Assembly: GCA_963576475.1 (NCBI GenBank)
Contig: OY754982.1
Coordinates: 7,820,458 to 7,884,457, forward strand
DNA length: 64,000 nt
From: Molanna angustata
Lineage: Eukaryota > Arthropoda > Insecta > Trichoptera > Molannidae
Reading direction: 5' to 3'
Position numbers and translations under genes: made by a program. Of the stretch, positions 43,677 through 56,169 are shown piece by piece (within the stretch, counting starts at the first letter, position 1; the number at the start of each line of letters is the position of its first letter). Under the pieces are notes generated by a model. That model was not told where the DNA came from. It saw only the letters and a list, made by a program, of their open reading frames with translations, and did not search any database.

Positions 43677-45569
43677 AAATCGCTTCCGCCGAAAAGAAAT
43701 ATATCTCTCGATGAAATACGAGCTCTTAAAGAATTACGCGCAAATAAAGATATAATTATTCTTCCGGCAGATAAGGGAAACGCAACAGTAATCATGAAAA
43801 GCGAAGATTATCACATTAAAATTACTAATTTGCTTAACGATCCGGCTTATAAACTGCATCCTAATAATCCTATAACATACTTAGAAAAAACGACTAAAAC
43901 TAAAATTATGTCATCCAAATTAAGTCCCGAATTAAAAAAGTCGTTAATACCTAGAGAAAAATCGTCACGTTTTCCGAAATTATACGGTTTGCCAAAAATT
44001 CATAAGACGGATGTTCCTCTTAGACCCATAGTCAGTTCTGTCGGTTCTCCACTTCAAATGTTATCAAAGTATCTTGCCAACTACTTACAACCAGATGTAG
44101 AATCAGCGGAATCTTTTGTCAAAAATTCGGAACATTTTATACAAATCATTAAAAATCAAAAATTAAACAAGGGCGACATCCTTGTCAGTTTTGACGTCGT
44201 ATCCTTGTTTACCAATATACCCACAGACGAAGCTCTCCAAGCAATTAAAGAAATGAGTGACCCACCGAATGACATAATAACTTTAATAGAACATTGCCTC
44301 AATAACACATTTTTCACTTATAATAACGACATGTACAAACAAGTAAAAGGAGCACCAATGGGTCTATCTCTTTCACCGCCAGTCGCTAACATATTCATGA
44401 CCAAGTTAGAAAAGGAAGCTATAGATAGAGCGCGCTTAAAACCAAAGCTATGGATTAGATACGTGGACGATACCTTCGTTATATGGCCTCACGGTTTGGA
44501 GGAACTTAACAAATTTCTTGATTTTCTGAACGATCTCCACAATAACATCAAATTCACAATGGAGATAGAAAACAACGGTGAAATACCTTTTCTTGATGTT
44601 CTCGTAATCAAAAAAGACGATGGCACTCTCGGCCACACTGTGTACAGAAAATCAACACATACCAACAGATATCTCCACGCATCGTCGAACCATCATCCAG
44701 CACAAATCGCCTCTGTAGCAAACACCTTGGTAACACGATCATTAAGGATAGCCGACTCCGAAAACGTTCAAAACGAATTAGAGTATCTTAAAAACGCGCT
44801 ACGAAATAACGGTTTTTCTAATTTTACGATTAATAATGCAGTAAAAAATCAAACTAATAAAAATTTTAATAAAAAAGATACGTCAACTAAAGTAAAGCCA
44901 CTCTCCATTGCATTTTTGCCTTACATAAAAGGCACTACAGACAAAATCAGTCACCTACTTTATAAACACAATATTCGCACCATTTTTAGAACAGACAACA
45001 AAATTTCATCCTTTTTAAAAAGTCCGAAAGATAAAATACCATTAGAGTCACACGGTATTTACGAAATCCCATGCGGTGATTGCTCAAAAACTTACATAGG
45101 CAGGACAAATCGCAGAATCTCGGCGCGCGTCTCTGAACATCGCGTAGATGTTAAAAACCGGAAACTAACTTCATCTCTTGTAAATCACTCATTGACCGAA
45201 AATCACTCCATAGACTTTGAAAATTCAAAAGTAGTCGCGAATATTAACAATGAAACATTTAGAATTTACAGGGAAGCAATCGAAATATATAAAAGAAGCA
45301 ACAGTATAATGAATAACAGGGACGATAGCATTCGAATCCCGACCGCATGGACAAGTGTACTTGAAAACAACATTTTTAAAAACCATAGTAATCAAACTAC
45401 CGATATTTCAAACAATAGTCACATTAAAAACATTAGTAAAATTCTTAGTAAGCCGAAAACTGATAATCCACCTGTAAACAATATACCGTTAAGTACTAGA
45501 GTCACTAGAAGCCAAACAAAACGCAATAATGACGTCATTGGGGAAACCCACCCTTCCACTAACACTTGA
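43674..45569 (+). pseudogene. PLE-A truncated copy, plus strand, tandem upstream unit
   Basis: Starts at the LPPKRNISLDEIRALKEL region before the RT ADKGN box and runs open through all RT motifs and the GIY-YIG domain to TGA at 45567-45569. Positions 43674-45771 equal 46441-48538 with an offset of 2767 bp, so this is the 5'-truncated upstream member of a tandem pair. It lacks the N-terminal ~255 residues and its own promoter region. The ATG at 43641 lies in opposite-strand sequence and is not a real start. Confidence 0.85.
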
Positions 45570-45771
45570 CGCGGCTTCCTTTCAAACTTTCACTTGGTAG
45601 TAAGCTTTCGACTCGAACGGACGTGCGTGCACTATCCCTCGAGACGAAAATTTATTAACAAGGCGCCTTTAGAAAATGTCTGATGTGATTCAGACGAAAC
45701 GTCGGCAGACGACTGATTCTCTCGGGAATCATAATTTGACGCGGGTTATCCCCAAAATACTTAATAATAAC
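45570..45771 (+). repeat. PLE-A terminal (pseudo-LTR) region, internal copy
   Basis: The 202 bp between the stop of the upstream unit and the leader of the intact ORF is repeated at 48337-48538 and, inverted, around 42274-42475. It carries the hammerhead-like motif and the ATG of the next ORF. In PLEs the tandem arrangement makes this shared region behave like an LTR that supplies promoter and ribozyme. Confidence 0.75.
45668..45703 (+). ncRNA. Hammerhead-like motif overlapping the PLE-A start codon
   Basis: A hairpin GTCTGA/TCAGAC with loop TGTGAT (45678-45695) is followed by GAAACGTC (45696-45703), the GAAA plus palindromic ACGU helix III plus C of the PLE hammerhead layout. The 5' core TAGAAAA departs from CUGANGA at C3, U4 and G8. 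The ATG at 45676-45678 sits at the base of the hairpin. Copies at 48435-48470 (+) and 42342-42377 (-). Confidence 0.5.
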
Positions 45772-48336
45772 ATATTTTGTACTCGCGAAAACCTTAGATT
45801 TAACATAAATAACCTCTACGGGGAGGAAATATACAGTGAAACGAAAAAGTTTGAAAAATTAAAGTCAAAACACGCGAAGCTTCTATGTGACCTAACCTTT
45901 TTGTGTCGATGTCGTGATAAAAAAGTAGTGCCAAAGTGTTTTCAACTGAGACAACGCGGTAGCAGAAAATCGGTGAGAAAAATTCTTTGTAATACTAGTT
46001 TTTCCCTCATACGCGACGAAATCGGTTACATTCATTTACAATTACATACACTTGGTACTGATATTAAAAATCTTCATTTAAAACTTTCTAATATATTACA
46101 CCCATTAATATGGTCCGAATTAGATAATCTCATTCATAATAGAATTGAAACAAATAATAAAATAAACTCCGACCGCCAAATAAGTAAATTCACGCGTATC
46201 GAAAACAATATCAAAAAAGTAGAATACCAACAGTCTTTAAATACCGATAAAATAATTCACAATCTCACCGATCTTAAATTAAATAACGATACAATATCGG
46301 TTCTAAGTAAAGGTTTTAATTTTGGTGTTGTTCCTCCGAAAATTCCAAAAGAAGACATTGTTACGGGAATCGAATCAGCCGTATGTAAACTACCAAATAA
46401 TATAGCCGAAACTATACGACAAGAAACTTGCCATATACTTAGAAAATCGCTTCCGCCGAAAAGAAATATATCTCTCGATGAAATACGAGCTCTTAAAGAA
46501 TTACGCGCAAATAAAGATATAATTATTCTTCCGGCAGATAAGGGAAACGCAACAGTAATCATGAAAAGCGAAGATTATCACATTAAAATTACTAATTTGC
46601 TTAACGATCCGGCTTATAAACTGCATCCTAATAATCCTATAACATACTTAGAAAAAACGACTAAAACTAAAATTATGTCATCCAAATTAAGTCCCGAATT
46701 AAAAAAGTCGTTAATACCTAGAGAAAAATCGTCACGTTTTCCGAAATTATACGGTTTGCCAAAAATTCATAAGACGGATGTTCCTCTTAGACCCATAGTC
46801 AGTTCTGTCGGTTCTCCACTTCAAATGTTATCAAAGTATCTTGCCAACTACTTACAACCAGATGTAGAATCAGCGGAATCTTTTGTCAAAAATTCGGAAC
46901 ATTTTATACAAATCATTAAAAATCAAAAATTAAACAAGGGCGACATCCTTGTCAGTTTTGACGTCGTATCCTTGTTTACCAATATACCCACAGACGAAGC
47001 TCTCCAAGCAATTAAAGAAATGAGTGACCCACCGAATGACATAATAACTTTAATAGAACATTGCCTCAATAACACATTTTTCACTTATAATAACGACATG
47101 TACAAACAAGTAAAAGGAGCACCAATGGGTCTATCTCTTTCACCGCCAGTCGCTAACATATTCATGACCAAGTTAGAAAAGGAAGCTATAGATAGAGCGC
47201 GCTTAAAACCAAAGCTATGGATTAGATACGTGGACGATACCTTCGTTATATGGCCTCACGGTTTGGAGGAACTTAACAAATTTCTTGATTTTCTGAACGA
47301 TCTCCACAATAACATCAAATTCACAATGGAGATAGAAAACAACGGTGAAATACCTTTTCTTGATGTTCTCGTAATCAAAAAAGACGATGGCACTCTCGGC
47401 CACACTGTGTACAGAAAATCAACACATACCAACAGATATCTCCACGCATCGTCGAACCATCATCCAGCACAAATCGCCTCTGTAGCAAACACCTTGGTAA
47501 CACGATCATTAAGGATAGCCGACTCCGAAAACGTTCAAAACGAATTAGAGTATCTTAAAAACGCGCTACGAAATAACGGTTTTTCTAATTTTACGATTAA
47601 TAATGCAGTAAAAAATCAAACTAATAAAAATTTTAATAAAAAAGATACGTCAACTAAAGTAAAGCCACTCTCCATTGCATTTTTGCCTTACATAAAAGGC
47701 ACTACAGACAAAATCAGTCACCTACTTTATAAACACAATATTCGCACCATTTTTAGAACAGACAACAAAATTTCATCCTTTTTAAAAAGTCCGAAAGATA
47801 AAATACCATTAGAGTCACACGGTATTTACGAAATCCCATGCGGTGATTGCTCAAAAACTTACATAGGCAGGACAAATCGCAGAATCTCGGCGCGCGTCTC
47901 TGAACATCGCGTAGATGTTAAAAACCGGAAACTAACTTCATCTCTTGTAAATCACTCATTGACCGAAAATCACTCCATAGACTTTGAAAATTCAAAAGTA
48001 GTCGCGAATATTAACAATGAAACATTTAGAATTTACAGGGAAGCAATCGAAATATATAAAAGAAGCAACAGTATAATGAATAACAGGGACGATAGCATTC
48101 GAATCCCGACCGCATGGACAAGTGTACTTGAAAACAACATTTTTAAAAACCATAGTAATCAAACTACCGATATTTCAAACAATAGTCACATTAAAAACAT
48201 TAGTAAAATTCTTAGTAAGCCGAAAACTGATAATCCACCTGTAAACAATATACCGTTAAGTACTAGAGTCACTAGAAGCCAAACAAAACGCAATAATGAC
48301 GTCATTGGGGAAACCCACCCTTCCACTAACACTTGA
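45676..48336 (+). CDS. Intact Penelope-like polyprotein: reverse transcriptase plus GIY-YIG endonuclease (PLE-A)
   Basis: An uninterrupted frame of 886 codons encoding the replication protein of a Penelope-like retroelement. The N-terminal ~270 residues are basic and PLE-specific. RT motifs: LPADKGNATVIM (285-296), LPKIHKTDVPLRPIVSS (361-377), VSFDVVSLFTNI with catalytic D429, GAPMGLSLSPPVANIFM, YVDD (518-521, D520/D521), IPFLDVLV, YRKSTHTNRY. The GIY-YIG nuclease has GIY 716-718, Cys722 and Cys725, YIG 729-731 and R740 with EH at 743-744. All key residues are present. The ATG lies in the terminal repeat; upstream in the tandem array sits the truncated unit, which could provide a promoter. 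The best candidate for a working element in the window. Confidence 0.92.
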   Translation: MSDVIQTKRRQTTDSLGNHNLTRVIPKILNNNIFCTRENLRFNINNLYGEEIYSETKKFEKLKSKHAKLLCDLTFLCRCRDKKVVPKCFQLRQRGSRKSVRKILCNTSFSLIRDEIGYIHLQLHTLGTDIKNLHLKLSNILHPLIWSELDNLIHNRIETNNKINSDRQISKFTRIENNIKKVEYQQSLNTDKIIHNLTDLKLNNDTISVLSKGFNFGVVPPKIPKEDIVTGIESAVCKLPNNIAETIRQETCHILRKSLPPKRNISLDEIRALKELRANKDIIILPADKGNATVIMKSEDYHIKITNLLNDPAYKLHPNNPITYLEKTTKTKIMSSKLSPELKKSLIPREKSSRFPKLYGLPKIHKTDVPLRPIVSSVGSPLQMLSKYLANYLQPDVESAESFVKNSEHFIQIIKNQKLNKGDILVSFDVVSLFTNIPTDEALQAIKEMSDPPNDIITLIEHCLNNTFFTYNNDMYKQVKGAPMGLSLSPPVANIFMTKLEKEAIDRARLKPKLWIRYVDDTFVIWPHGLEELNKFLDFLNDLHNNIKFTMEIENNGEIPFLDVLVIKKDDGTLGHTVYRKSTHTNRYLHASSNHHPAQIASVANTLVTRSLRIADSENVQNELEYLKNALRNNGFSNFTINNAVKNQTNKNFNKKDTSTKVKPLSIAFLPYIKGTTDKISHLLYKHNIRTIFRTDNKISSFLKSPKDKIPLESHGIYEIPCGDCSKTYIGRTNRRISARVSEHRVDVKNRKLTSSLVNHSLTENHSIDFENSKVVANINNETFRIYREAIEIYKRSNSIMNNRDDSIRIPTAWTSVLENNIFKNHSNQTTDISNNSHIKNISKILSKPKTDNPPVNNIPLSTRVTRSQTKRNNDVIGETHPSTNT

Positions 48337-49841
<1,505 letters not shown>

Positions 49842-50114
49842 TCATAACAATATTTTGTGTACTTCACATTTATCTCTTAACCAACATTTTATTTGTTTAA
49901 CGTATGACAAATGACTTTTTATATTCTTCAGATGATTTTGTAAACTATTAAATGTTCTTGGAGCCACAAACATAGCATGTCTTTGAGTCTTTCTTGTTTT
50001 GCATTTTGGGACATTATACACATGATTTAGCCGTTGACTGACTCTATTCTGCGTTTTTATTTGGAAAAGATGAGACCTTTTATGTATGTATTTTAGACAC
50101 TGTTTAGACGTCAA
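49842..50114 (-). pseudogene. Possible LINE protein C-terminus
   Basis: The minus frame reads NRVSQRLNHVYNVPKCKTRK, then FVAPRTFNSLQNHLKNIKS. R...N..VP..KT...Q...F..PR.FN.L is the usual end of insect LINE ORF2 proteins (R.LNVPR.RT..G..F...GP..WN.LP). No other motif; weak support. Confidence 0.4.
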
Positions 50115-50160
50115 AATATGTTTTATATATGTATTTTAGACACTGTTTAGACGTCAAAAT
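50090..50160. repeat. Direct duplication of a ~41-bp segment
   Basis: TGTATTTTAGACACTGTTTA and GACGTCAAAATA appear twice, with a 41-bp offset, just left of the palindrome that follows. Confidence 0.75.
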
Positions 50161-50169
50161 ACGTCTACT

Positions 50170-50450
50170 GTAGATTTTAGATTTACGGTCTTACTTCAGC
50201 GTTATAAAATATCAACTTGGACTAAATGGAATAGGAAAGTACCTATATTGGCCGAAACGTTCTTAAAAAGTTACTGAATTAGACGTATTTTGAATAATTA
50301 TGAAAATGATGAAAATTTCATCATTATTCATAATACGACTGAATCAGTAACTTTTTAAGAACGTTCCGGCCAAAATAGGTACGTTCCTATTCCATTTAGT
50401 CCATGTTGATATTTTATAACGCTGAAATAAGACCGTAAATCTAAAGTCTA
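50170..50450. mobile_element. 280-bp imperfect palindromic element
   Basis: Arms read GATTTACGGTCTTACTTCAG, CGTTATAAAATATCAACTTG and GAATAGGAAAGTACCTA at left, with complements in reverse order at right (CCTATTCCATTTAGTCCATG, ATATTTTATAACGCTGAAAT, AAGACCGTAAATC), around a centre at about 50311. Non-coding; a foldback MITE not related by sequence to family G. Confidence 0.75.
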
Positions 50451-50460
50451 CTACTTTAGA

Positions 50461-51879
50461 ACGTTCCTATTTTAGTTACAATAGTTACTGAATAGGGGGT
50501 ATTATATACAAACATACATTGATAAATACAACATGCAGTTTTATTTACGACTATTCAAGTGTAAAATAACTGTTAAGTAAACAAATCCAGTGAAGTTCCC
50601 CATAATTTACTCCATTAATTTGTGAAGTTTGTTATAAAATATGCTGATAATTTTGACTTATCAACTAGGAAACGTATGTTTGTAATTAAGATAACTCATA
50701 TATTAGATATTATTATGAAATGTTTTTAAGTTTTCTATTTGAAATATATCAAATGACGGATCATTAGTCTTTAACTGGGTTTAAAAATATCACAATATTA
50801 TCAACTAGTAATATAATATACACACACTCGAAAATAATGCACGAACATAAATTGTAATACATATAAAAAGGTCCATTCTATTAATATCGTTATGTAAACC
50901 TTTGATTGACGATGAACCAAATATTTTTGTTCATTACTGGTACGATTGATTTGAAGTTGACAGTTTTCAAATGAACGAAGTGTTTATTACTTGGAGATAA
51001 GAAAATATACAAATAAAATAATTATATTGTGTTAAATACAGATAAGTCGCCTACTGAACTCAAGCTATGCTTTCAGAATATGATTTAAAACTATTTTTAA
51101 ATAATTATTAGTTTGAAACATATTCATTATATCGTAATCAGTCATGTACCTATTGTACGTTCGTACCACTATGCATACAATTAATTTTATGTACCTACCT
51201 ACATATTAAATTTTCAACCATCGTAAAAAATATACAATCTAATTGTTTAGATTATTGAGAATTATTTTATATCGAATTGTCAGAGATACGCAAGACATAA
51301 CTTAAACTAGGTATACATTGTTATCTTTAAAAAAATCCTTAAATCGTGGTTGAATTACAGTTCCATTGAACCCAGTTCAAAGTCTTACGTACTGCGTACA
51401 ACTGAAACCTTATTTATAATAATATTTGAACCGCAGTTCAGTTGAACTCGATTTTGAGCTCTATTTCATACGACAGTCATTGAATTATATGTAGTACGTA
51501 GTACATATAGATTAATGACGACAGTACCGAATTTAGTTTTGTTAAGTTGGTTGTCATGACCACAGAACAGTAGGCGCGGCACGGAACACGTGATAGTTCT
51601 GTCAAACTATTCGATATTTTTGTTTAAATTCAACGTCAATCAATAATTGTTATGTATTAAATTGTTTCTATGTGTTTTTTTCATACCTTATTAAAAAAAA
51701 ACTATCGATATTATTTAAAAATGTCGCAGTTCAGTTCGACATTTGAGTTAAATCACGGTTTAAATCTTGATCCGTGTTTAAAAATGAGAAAAGGGATAAA
51801 ATTGTAGTTCAATAGGACTGAAAAGTAGTTATGTATATTTTTGTATACACAACTTGTGTGTCAGTCAAGGTAGAAAAAT
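50461..51879. other. Featureless AT-rich region
   Basis: No supported gene. Contains TTCAGTTGAACTCGATTTTG at 51438-51457, shared with the island at 48649-48708. Confidence 0.35.
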
Positions 51880-52210
51880 TTTCGCCACATTTTTTATCTT
51901 GACACACGTTCATCGCTCGTCAACATTCATGATTCGTCTCATACATGTTCGTCTGTTGTTCATGCTTCTTACATTTTTGTGTCACACTTTCACACTTAAT
52001 ATTGGTCATAGAATATTGGTCACACTTTCGAGCCATCCATTTCTTGGGCTCCCCCGGCCTCTTATTCCGTTCCTGTCAGCTTTGTATATTTTCTTTATCA
52101 ATCGTTCTTCATTCATTCTTCCCAAGTGGCCAAACCATTATCTTAACTTTTATAGAACATATATGCTACGAAGCATCTATGTTGGTGTTTTTGGCATGCA
52201 AAAAGTCCGC
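51880..52210 (-). pseudogene. RTE-like LINE 3' fragment
   Basis: Resembles the copy at 104-410 throughout (TCTTGACACACGTTCATCGC, GTCTCATACATGTTCGTCTG, TTCTTGGGCTCCCCCGGCCT, TTATTCCGTTCCTGTCAGC), including the RGRGRPRK-coding part. Its family end with the CATA tail is lost. Confidence 0.65.
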
Positions 52211-52249
52211 TACACCATACAAAATTAATGTTCCTTCATACACGCGTCT

Positions 52250-52315
52250 CGGCTTAATACTGTCGATTCATTAAGAGATTTAAATACTCTTGAAGGAATC
52301 GACAGTTGGACTAAT
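52250..52315 (-). repeat. Repeat family R, fragment
   Basis: ACTGTCGATTCATTAAGAGA and TACTCTTGAAGGAATCGACA then GTTGGA match the hairpin part of family R. Confidence 0.5.
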
Positions 52316-52594
52316 TTGACATGGAAATTATTAAACAAACCCAATTTTCAAAAAAAAACTCACTCAAAAGAATAAATAATAGGGTTTAAAAATAATAGGG
52401 TTTTGAGGGTTTCGGGGGAAAAGATTTTCAAAATATACTATTTGGCCTACTATATGGACTCTTGACTGCTTTGTTTCGTAGAGCCAACAAATGAATTTAT
52501 GCATGGACCAATAACTATTGCATTTTTAAAGATAAATTCACGCAAGTCATCTATGATTTCTTTGGATCATTTTAAAATTCATACACAACTAAGC

Positions 52595-52760
52595 CTGCCT
52601 GTCCATTGATGCGGAGCGAGGCGGCGGAGCGGAGAAACGGAGAAATATTAACCAATAGGATTGCATAAAATCTCCGCTCCGCGATTTTATACAATCCTAT
52701 TGGTTAATATTTCTCCGTTTCTCCGCTCCGCCGCCTCGCTCCGCATCAATGGACAGGCAG
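52595..52760. mobile_element. 166-bp palindromic MITE, GC-rich arms
   Basis: CTGCCTGTCCATTGATGCGG and its complement CCGCATCAATGGACAGGCAG end the element. The arms (about 75 bp) continue with GAGCGAGGCGGCGGAGCGG and AATATTAACCAATAGGATTG and meet around TCCGCTCCGC. Distinct from the other palindromes by its GC-rich arms. No ORF. Confidence 0.85.
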
Positions 52761-53495
52761 CCTAAGTATACAAAACTCTTCACTGATATTATATTTTTCC
52801 AAGTGTTGGTTATAAATTGAACGGGCGCAGAACGCGCATTAATAAACTGACTTTAATTATTGGGTGTTTCACAATTCACTAATCAAATGAGACTGTATGA
52901 CTCATCGTGTCTTGTGATGGACGATTATTAGTCACTGATGCAACTCTACGTCTGATGATGGAGTTAGACAAGATGAAAAATTGTCGTCGTGGCAAAGAGA
53001 GTGGAACTAGAAAAGTGGTAGGTAGGTATACAGAAATGAGAGACAGTTTTAAATTTGATGGTCCATTAGATTCTGTGGACTCGAGTAGAAATAAACCATA
53101 GAACGAATGAAAATGGTATCTTGTCAAAACAAGCGAGGACTTGTATTTTTGTTTATGATTATCATTCAACACATCAAAAGTGACGGAAAATAACGACTCA
53201 CATAAAAAAGATATATTTGTACGGAAATGTTGCATTTAGGTTTAAAGACCATAGTATTTCTTTTGCATTCTCCTTAGTCTCATACTGTGGATGGTGGCTA
53301 CAGTCAAACAAAAAGTAGATTAGAATAGACGCTGTAGTATGTATGTTCAGTAGAAGATGGAATTGGATAAATAACATCGCATTATCTTTACCAGAAATCA
53401 AGTTCGAGATTAGATTCCCAATAAAATGTTGACCATTGTGATAGATTTGTAGTCTTCAAATAAACATTGTATGAAGTTAGTTGGAAAAAATAAAC
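52761..53495. other. Unassigned region
   Basis: Short frames on both strands across 52879-53235 have no recognisable motif. No repeat identified. Confidence 0.35.
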
Positions 53496-53550
53496 TGGGA
53501 TGACTTTTATAGCGCCGTTTTTTGTGATAACCTCACCTCAAGGGCGATGG
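53496..53550 (-). mobile_element. L2-like LINE 3' terminus
   Basis: TTTTATAGCGCCGTTTTTTG, then TGATAACCTCACCTCAAGGG and CG: the terminal hairpin of L2-like elements as at 15216-15655, with nothing of the body left. Confidence 0.7.
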
Positions 53551-54020
53551 TGATTTACGTAACAATTCGGCATTGATAGACAGACGTTGGTGAACTTTCA
53601 TAATTATTCGTGGAAGTTTTTCGACTAAATTATCAGGCAATAACAGGCCCACCTTTTCTGGGCCCGGCCTATTCCCCTTTTCATATCCAATGGTCTCCAA
53701 TTTAGAATTCTGGGTGCCCATCTGTCGGTACCCTGTCTGGCAACATGACCTGTCCATTGCCATTTTAGTTTTGCAACTCGATCCATGACATCAACAACTT
53801 TTGTCTGGCGTCTGATTTCTTCATTTCTAATTTTGTCTCTAAGATTAACACCTATCATTTTTCTTTCCATGGATCTCTGGGTGCATTTTAGCTTATGTAT
53901 GGTCCTCGCAGTTAACGTGATAGTTTCCAAACTCTCCAAACTATACGTAAGCACAGGCAGGATACATGTTTCAAACACTTTTCTTTTCAGACATGTGGGA
54001 ATATCTCTGTTTTTAGGACA
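53551..54020 (-). pseudogene. RTE-like LINE C-terminal fragment
   Basis: The minus strand encodes FETCILPVLTYSLESL, TQRSMERKMIGVNLRDKIRN, EEIRRQTKVVDVMDRVAKLK, WQWTGHVARQGTDRWAPRIL and, after a shift, LDNLVEKLPRIIMKVHQR. Same subfamily as 9140-9565. Shifts and stops make it a pseudogene. Confidence 0.75.
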
Positions 54021-54084
54021 TGTTTAAGTTTCCCAAAGGCTGCCAAACCTAGTCCGATCCTTCTGGGTATTTCATGTACCTATC

Positions 54085-54232
54085 CACACAAATCAGTCTC
54101 GTCTCACTTAAAAATACAACATTCAGAATGGGTAGTGAACCTCATTGCTGATTTTGCCTCATATATTTTCGATTAGGTACAAAGTGGAAGGACTATTCTA
54201 AACCGTTATCTCGCAGCAATATTACGTATGTA
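54085..54232 (-). repeat. Repeat family X, partial copy
   Basis: Matches CAGTCTCGTCTCAC, TTCAGAATGGGTAGTGAACC, CATTGCTGA and GGACTATTCTAA of family X, with internal deletions and no tail. Confidence 0.55.
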
Positions 54233-54239
54233 TCTCAAA

Positions 54240-54735
54240 AAAAAAATATTTGTCGTCAAAATTGAAGCGTAAAGGCCGACCGAGAGGGGTCCCTAGAGTG
54301 AAAATCTCCTCTACGAACTTTCTTATAATATTTACAAACTATTCACTGGACCACGGAGCTGAGCATGTCTGATCCAAACGACGTCAATTAAAACATATAT
54401 GGGGTGAAATGGGAGTATCCATAACATCTATCAGTGGGTCTAACCAAATCGCACTGTCCCTTTTTACTGCGTCAAAGACCATTTGTTGAAACAAGACAGA
54501 CATTGGGAAACCTTTCAAGAAGGACTGGAGCCTCGGGTATAATGTTGGAACAAGAAGAGAACCTCCCATCAAAAAGCGCAATTTGCTACAAGATGCCAAA
54601 TATTCTGAAACAAAGACATCATATCCTTTTTGTGTATTCTTTTCATTTTGTTTTTGTCTGTACGAATTAAGCAGTTCCTTAATTTCTGTCTGGAGTAATA
54701 CAATAAATGACTTGTTGAATCGTATGATTAGCAAA
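54240..54735 (-). other. Unidentified open frame of 116 codons
   Basis: A minus-strand frame (54384-54734) includes SKLRFLMGGSLLVPTLYPRL, MVFDAVKRDSAIWLDPLIDV and MDTPISPHICFN. I do not recognise it; it might be part of a decayed element. It begins with ATG at 54734 and ends at a stop near 54384. No neighbouring gene gives a hint. Confidence 0.3.
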
Positions 54736-54749
54736 AGGCCTTTTATAAA

Positions 54750-55110
54750 AAGGAATTAACCTTGAAATGTTGCCAATAACAACAAAGGAATTATAAAAAA
54801 AGTTGAAAAGTTGAAAAGGTTTCCTGATATTACGTCGTCTATCTCACTAAATATCTTCAAGAAAAGGCTAAAGCAAAAATATTTATCTGACAATACCTGA
54901 TTACATCTTTCTCTCCTCTTCCTTTCCTTATCCTTTAGTTTTCCTATCATTGCTATGAATTGTTCTTATGTGCTATCTACTTTTTTTTTTACTTTTCTTC
55001 TGCTATTCTTATTTATTTTGTAATGTGATTAACTTATTGCCATAGTACACACTGTACTAATTAAGATTCAAACAAAATAAAATGAATAATAAATAAATAA
55101 AAGGAAAAAA
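54750..55110 (+). pseudogene. LINE 3' end with AAAT tail
   Basis: Ends of coding sequence (LKRFPDITSSISLNIFKKRL, then a stop) are followed by a C/T-rich 3' UTR and a tail of AATAAATAAATAAA. FKK.L at the very end of an ORF followed by such a tail is typical of LINEs. Family unclear. Confidence 0.5.
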
Positions 55111-55289
55111 CAAGTGTTTAATTTTTTTTTTGTCAGTGTAAATAAAATTAAATTAAAAAAGTATTTTTTGCGGGATTTCTCCAATCTTTACAAATTAAAT
55201 TGATATAGATACATATTTTATAAATCTCATACATGCTAGTCGATTTTTCAAGCATCATATGTTTACTTTTTTCAAAAATATACCAGCCA
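55111..55289. other. Unassigned spacer
   Basis: Nothing recognised. Confidence 0.3.
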
Positions 55290-55425
55290 GCCATACCATG
55301 CAACATTTCCCAATATGGGGTAGGCAGAGCAAACCGAATGACAGCTTTCTCTGTCTTGACATACAATTTTCGCTTCATTCACTTCGATGCGTCGTCTCAT
55401 ACACGTTCATATATGTATACTCTTC
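55290..55425 (-). pseudogene. RTE-like LINE 3' terminus
   Basis: TTCCCAATATGGGGTAGGCAG and the CTCTGTCTTGACATAC segment match the family tail at 104-410; only the last ~130 bp remains. Confidence 0.6.
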
Positions 55426-56054
55426 AACGCTCTTCAAAGACATAGAGATATAATGACAAAATTTCTCGCGTCGATTTTTTTCTATATCAAATATCAAAGA
55501 AAAATATAATTATTTCTTTCTTTTTTTATAAATACAATTAAAACATTTTGACTAAAGGACATTATTTTATCAATCGCTTCGTAAATCAGTTCCTCGAAGA
55601 TCCTGTTAGGGTTCACATGGGCCTGCAGCCCTTAATTTTGGTCGAATACCTACCCAGCGATTGGATGCAATAAAAAGATGCAGTTTATCTTGATTGCCTC
55701 TTCGTGTTGTTGTAAGATGAAGCAAAAAGAACCAAAATCTAAATACTGATTTATAAAAAAGACTCTACAGTATAAATATCATGAAGCTATAATACTAATA
55801 AATATTTTAACATTTTTAAATCCTAGTCTTATTTTCCAAAACTTATTATGCATACATAGGTAACTAACATTAGCAAGCAGCATTTGAATAATGTTTTTAA
55901 ATAATTATTAATACTAGAGTCATTGGACCTAATATATGATATAAAAACATCATATATATTCGCCAATGGGTACATTTTTTTATACGTATTACAAATATAT
56001 TTATTAGATTAATTGTAATTATTAATTATATTATTTATAAAAATAAATAAAAAA
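55426..56054. other. Featureless AT-rich region
   Basis: No gene or repeat identified. Confidence 0.3.
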
Positions 56055-56059
56055 ACACA

Positions 56060-56161
56060 GTTTAATCCACAAATGAGTACCTATGACTTTAATGAGCTTT
56101 CGCTGAACAGAGGCTGTGTTCGGCGAAAGCTCATTAAAGTCATACTCATTTGTGGATTTAA
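56060..56161. mobile_element. ~100-bp palindromic element
   Basis: TTTAATCCACAAATGAGTAC...GACTTTAATGAGCTTTCGC at left is complementary to GCGAAAGCTCATTAAAGTC...ACTCATTTGTGGATTTAA at right, around CTGAACAGAGGCTGTGTTCG. The left arm has four bases (CCTA) not in the right. No coding. Likely a small MITE or inverted terminal repeat of a retroelement. Confidence 0.7.
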
Positions 56162-56169
56162 ACTATTTT

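Noticed and set aside
52907..53101. 64-codon plus ORF as an exon of a host gene
   Set aside because: No splice context, no recognisable motif, and the opposite strand has an equally long open frame.
56060..56161. Palindrome at 56 kb as a hammerhead pair
   Set aside because: It contains CGAAAGCTC in each arm, but the upstream core (CTGAACA) lacks G8 and no palindromic helix III plus C follows.
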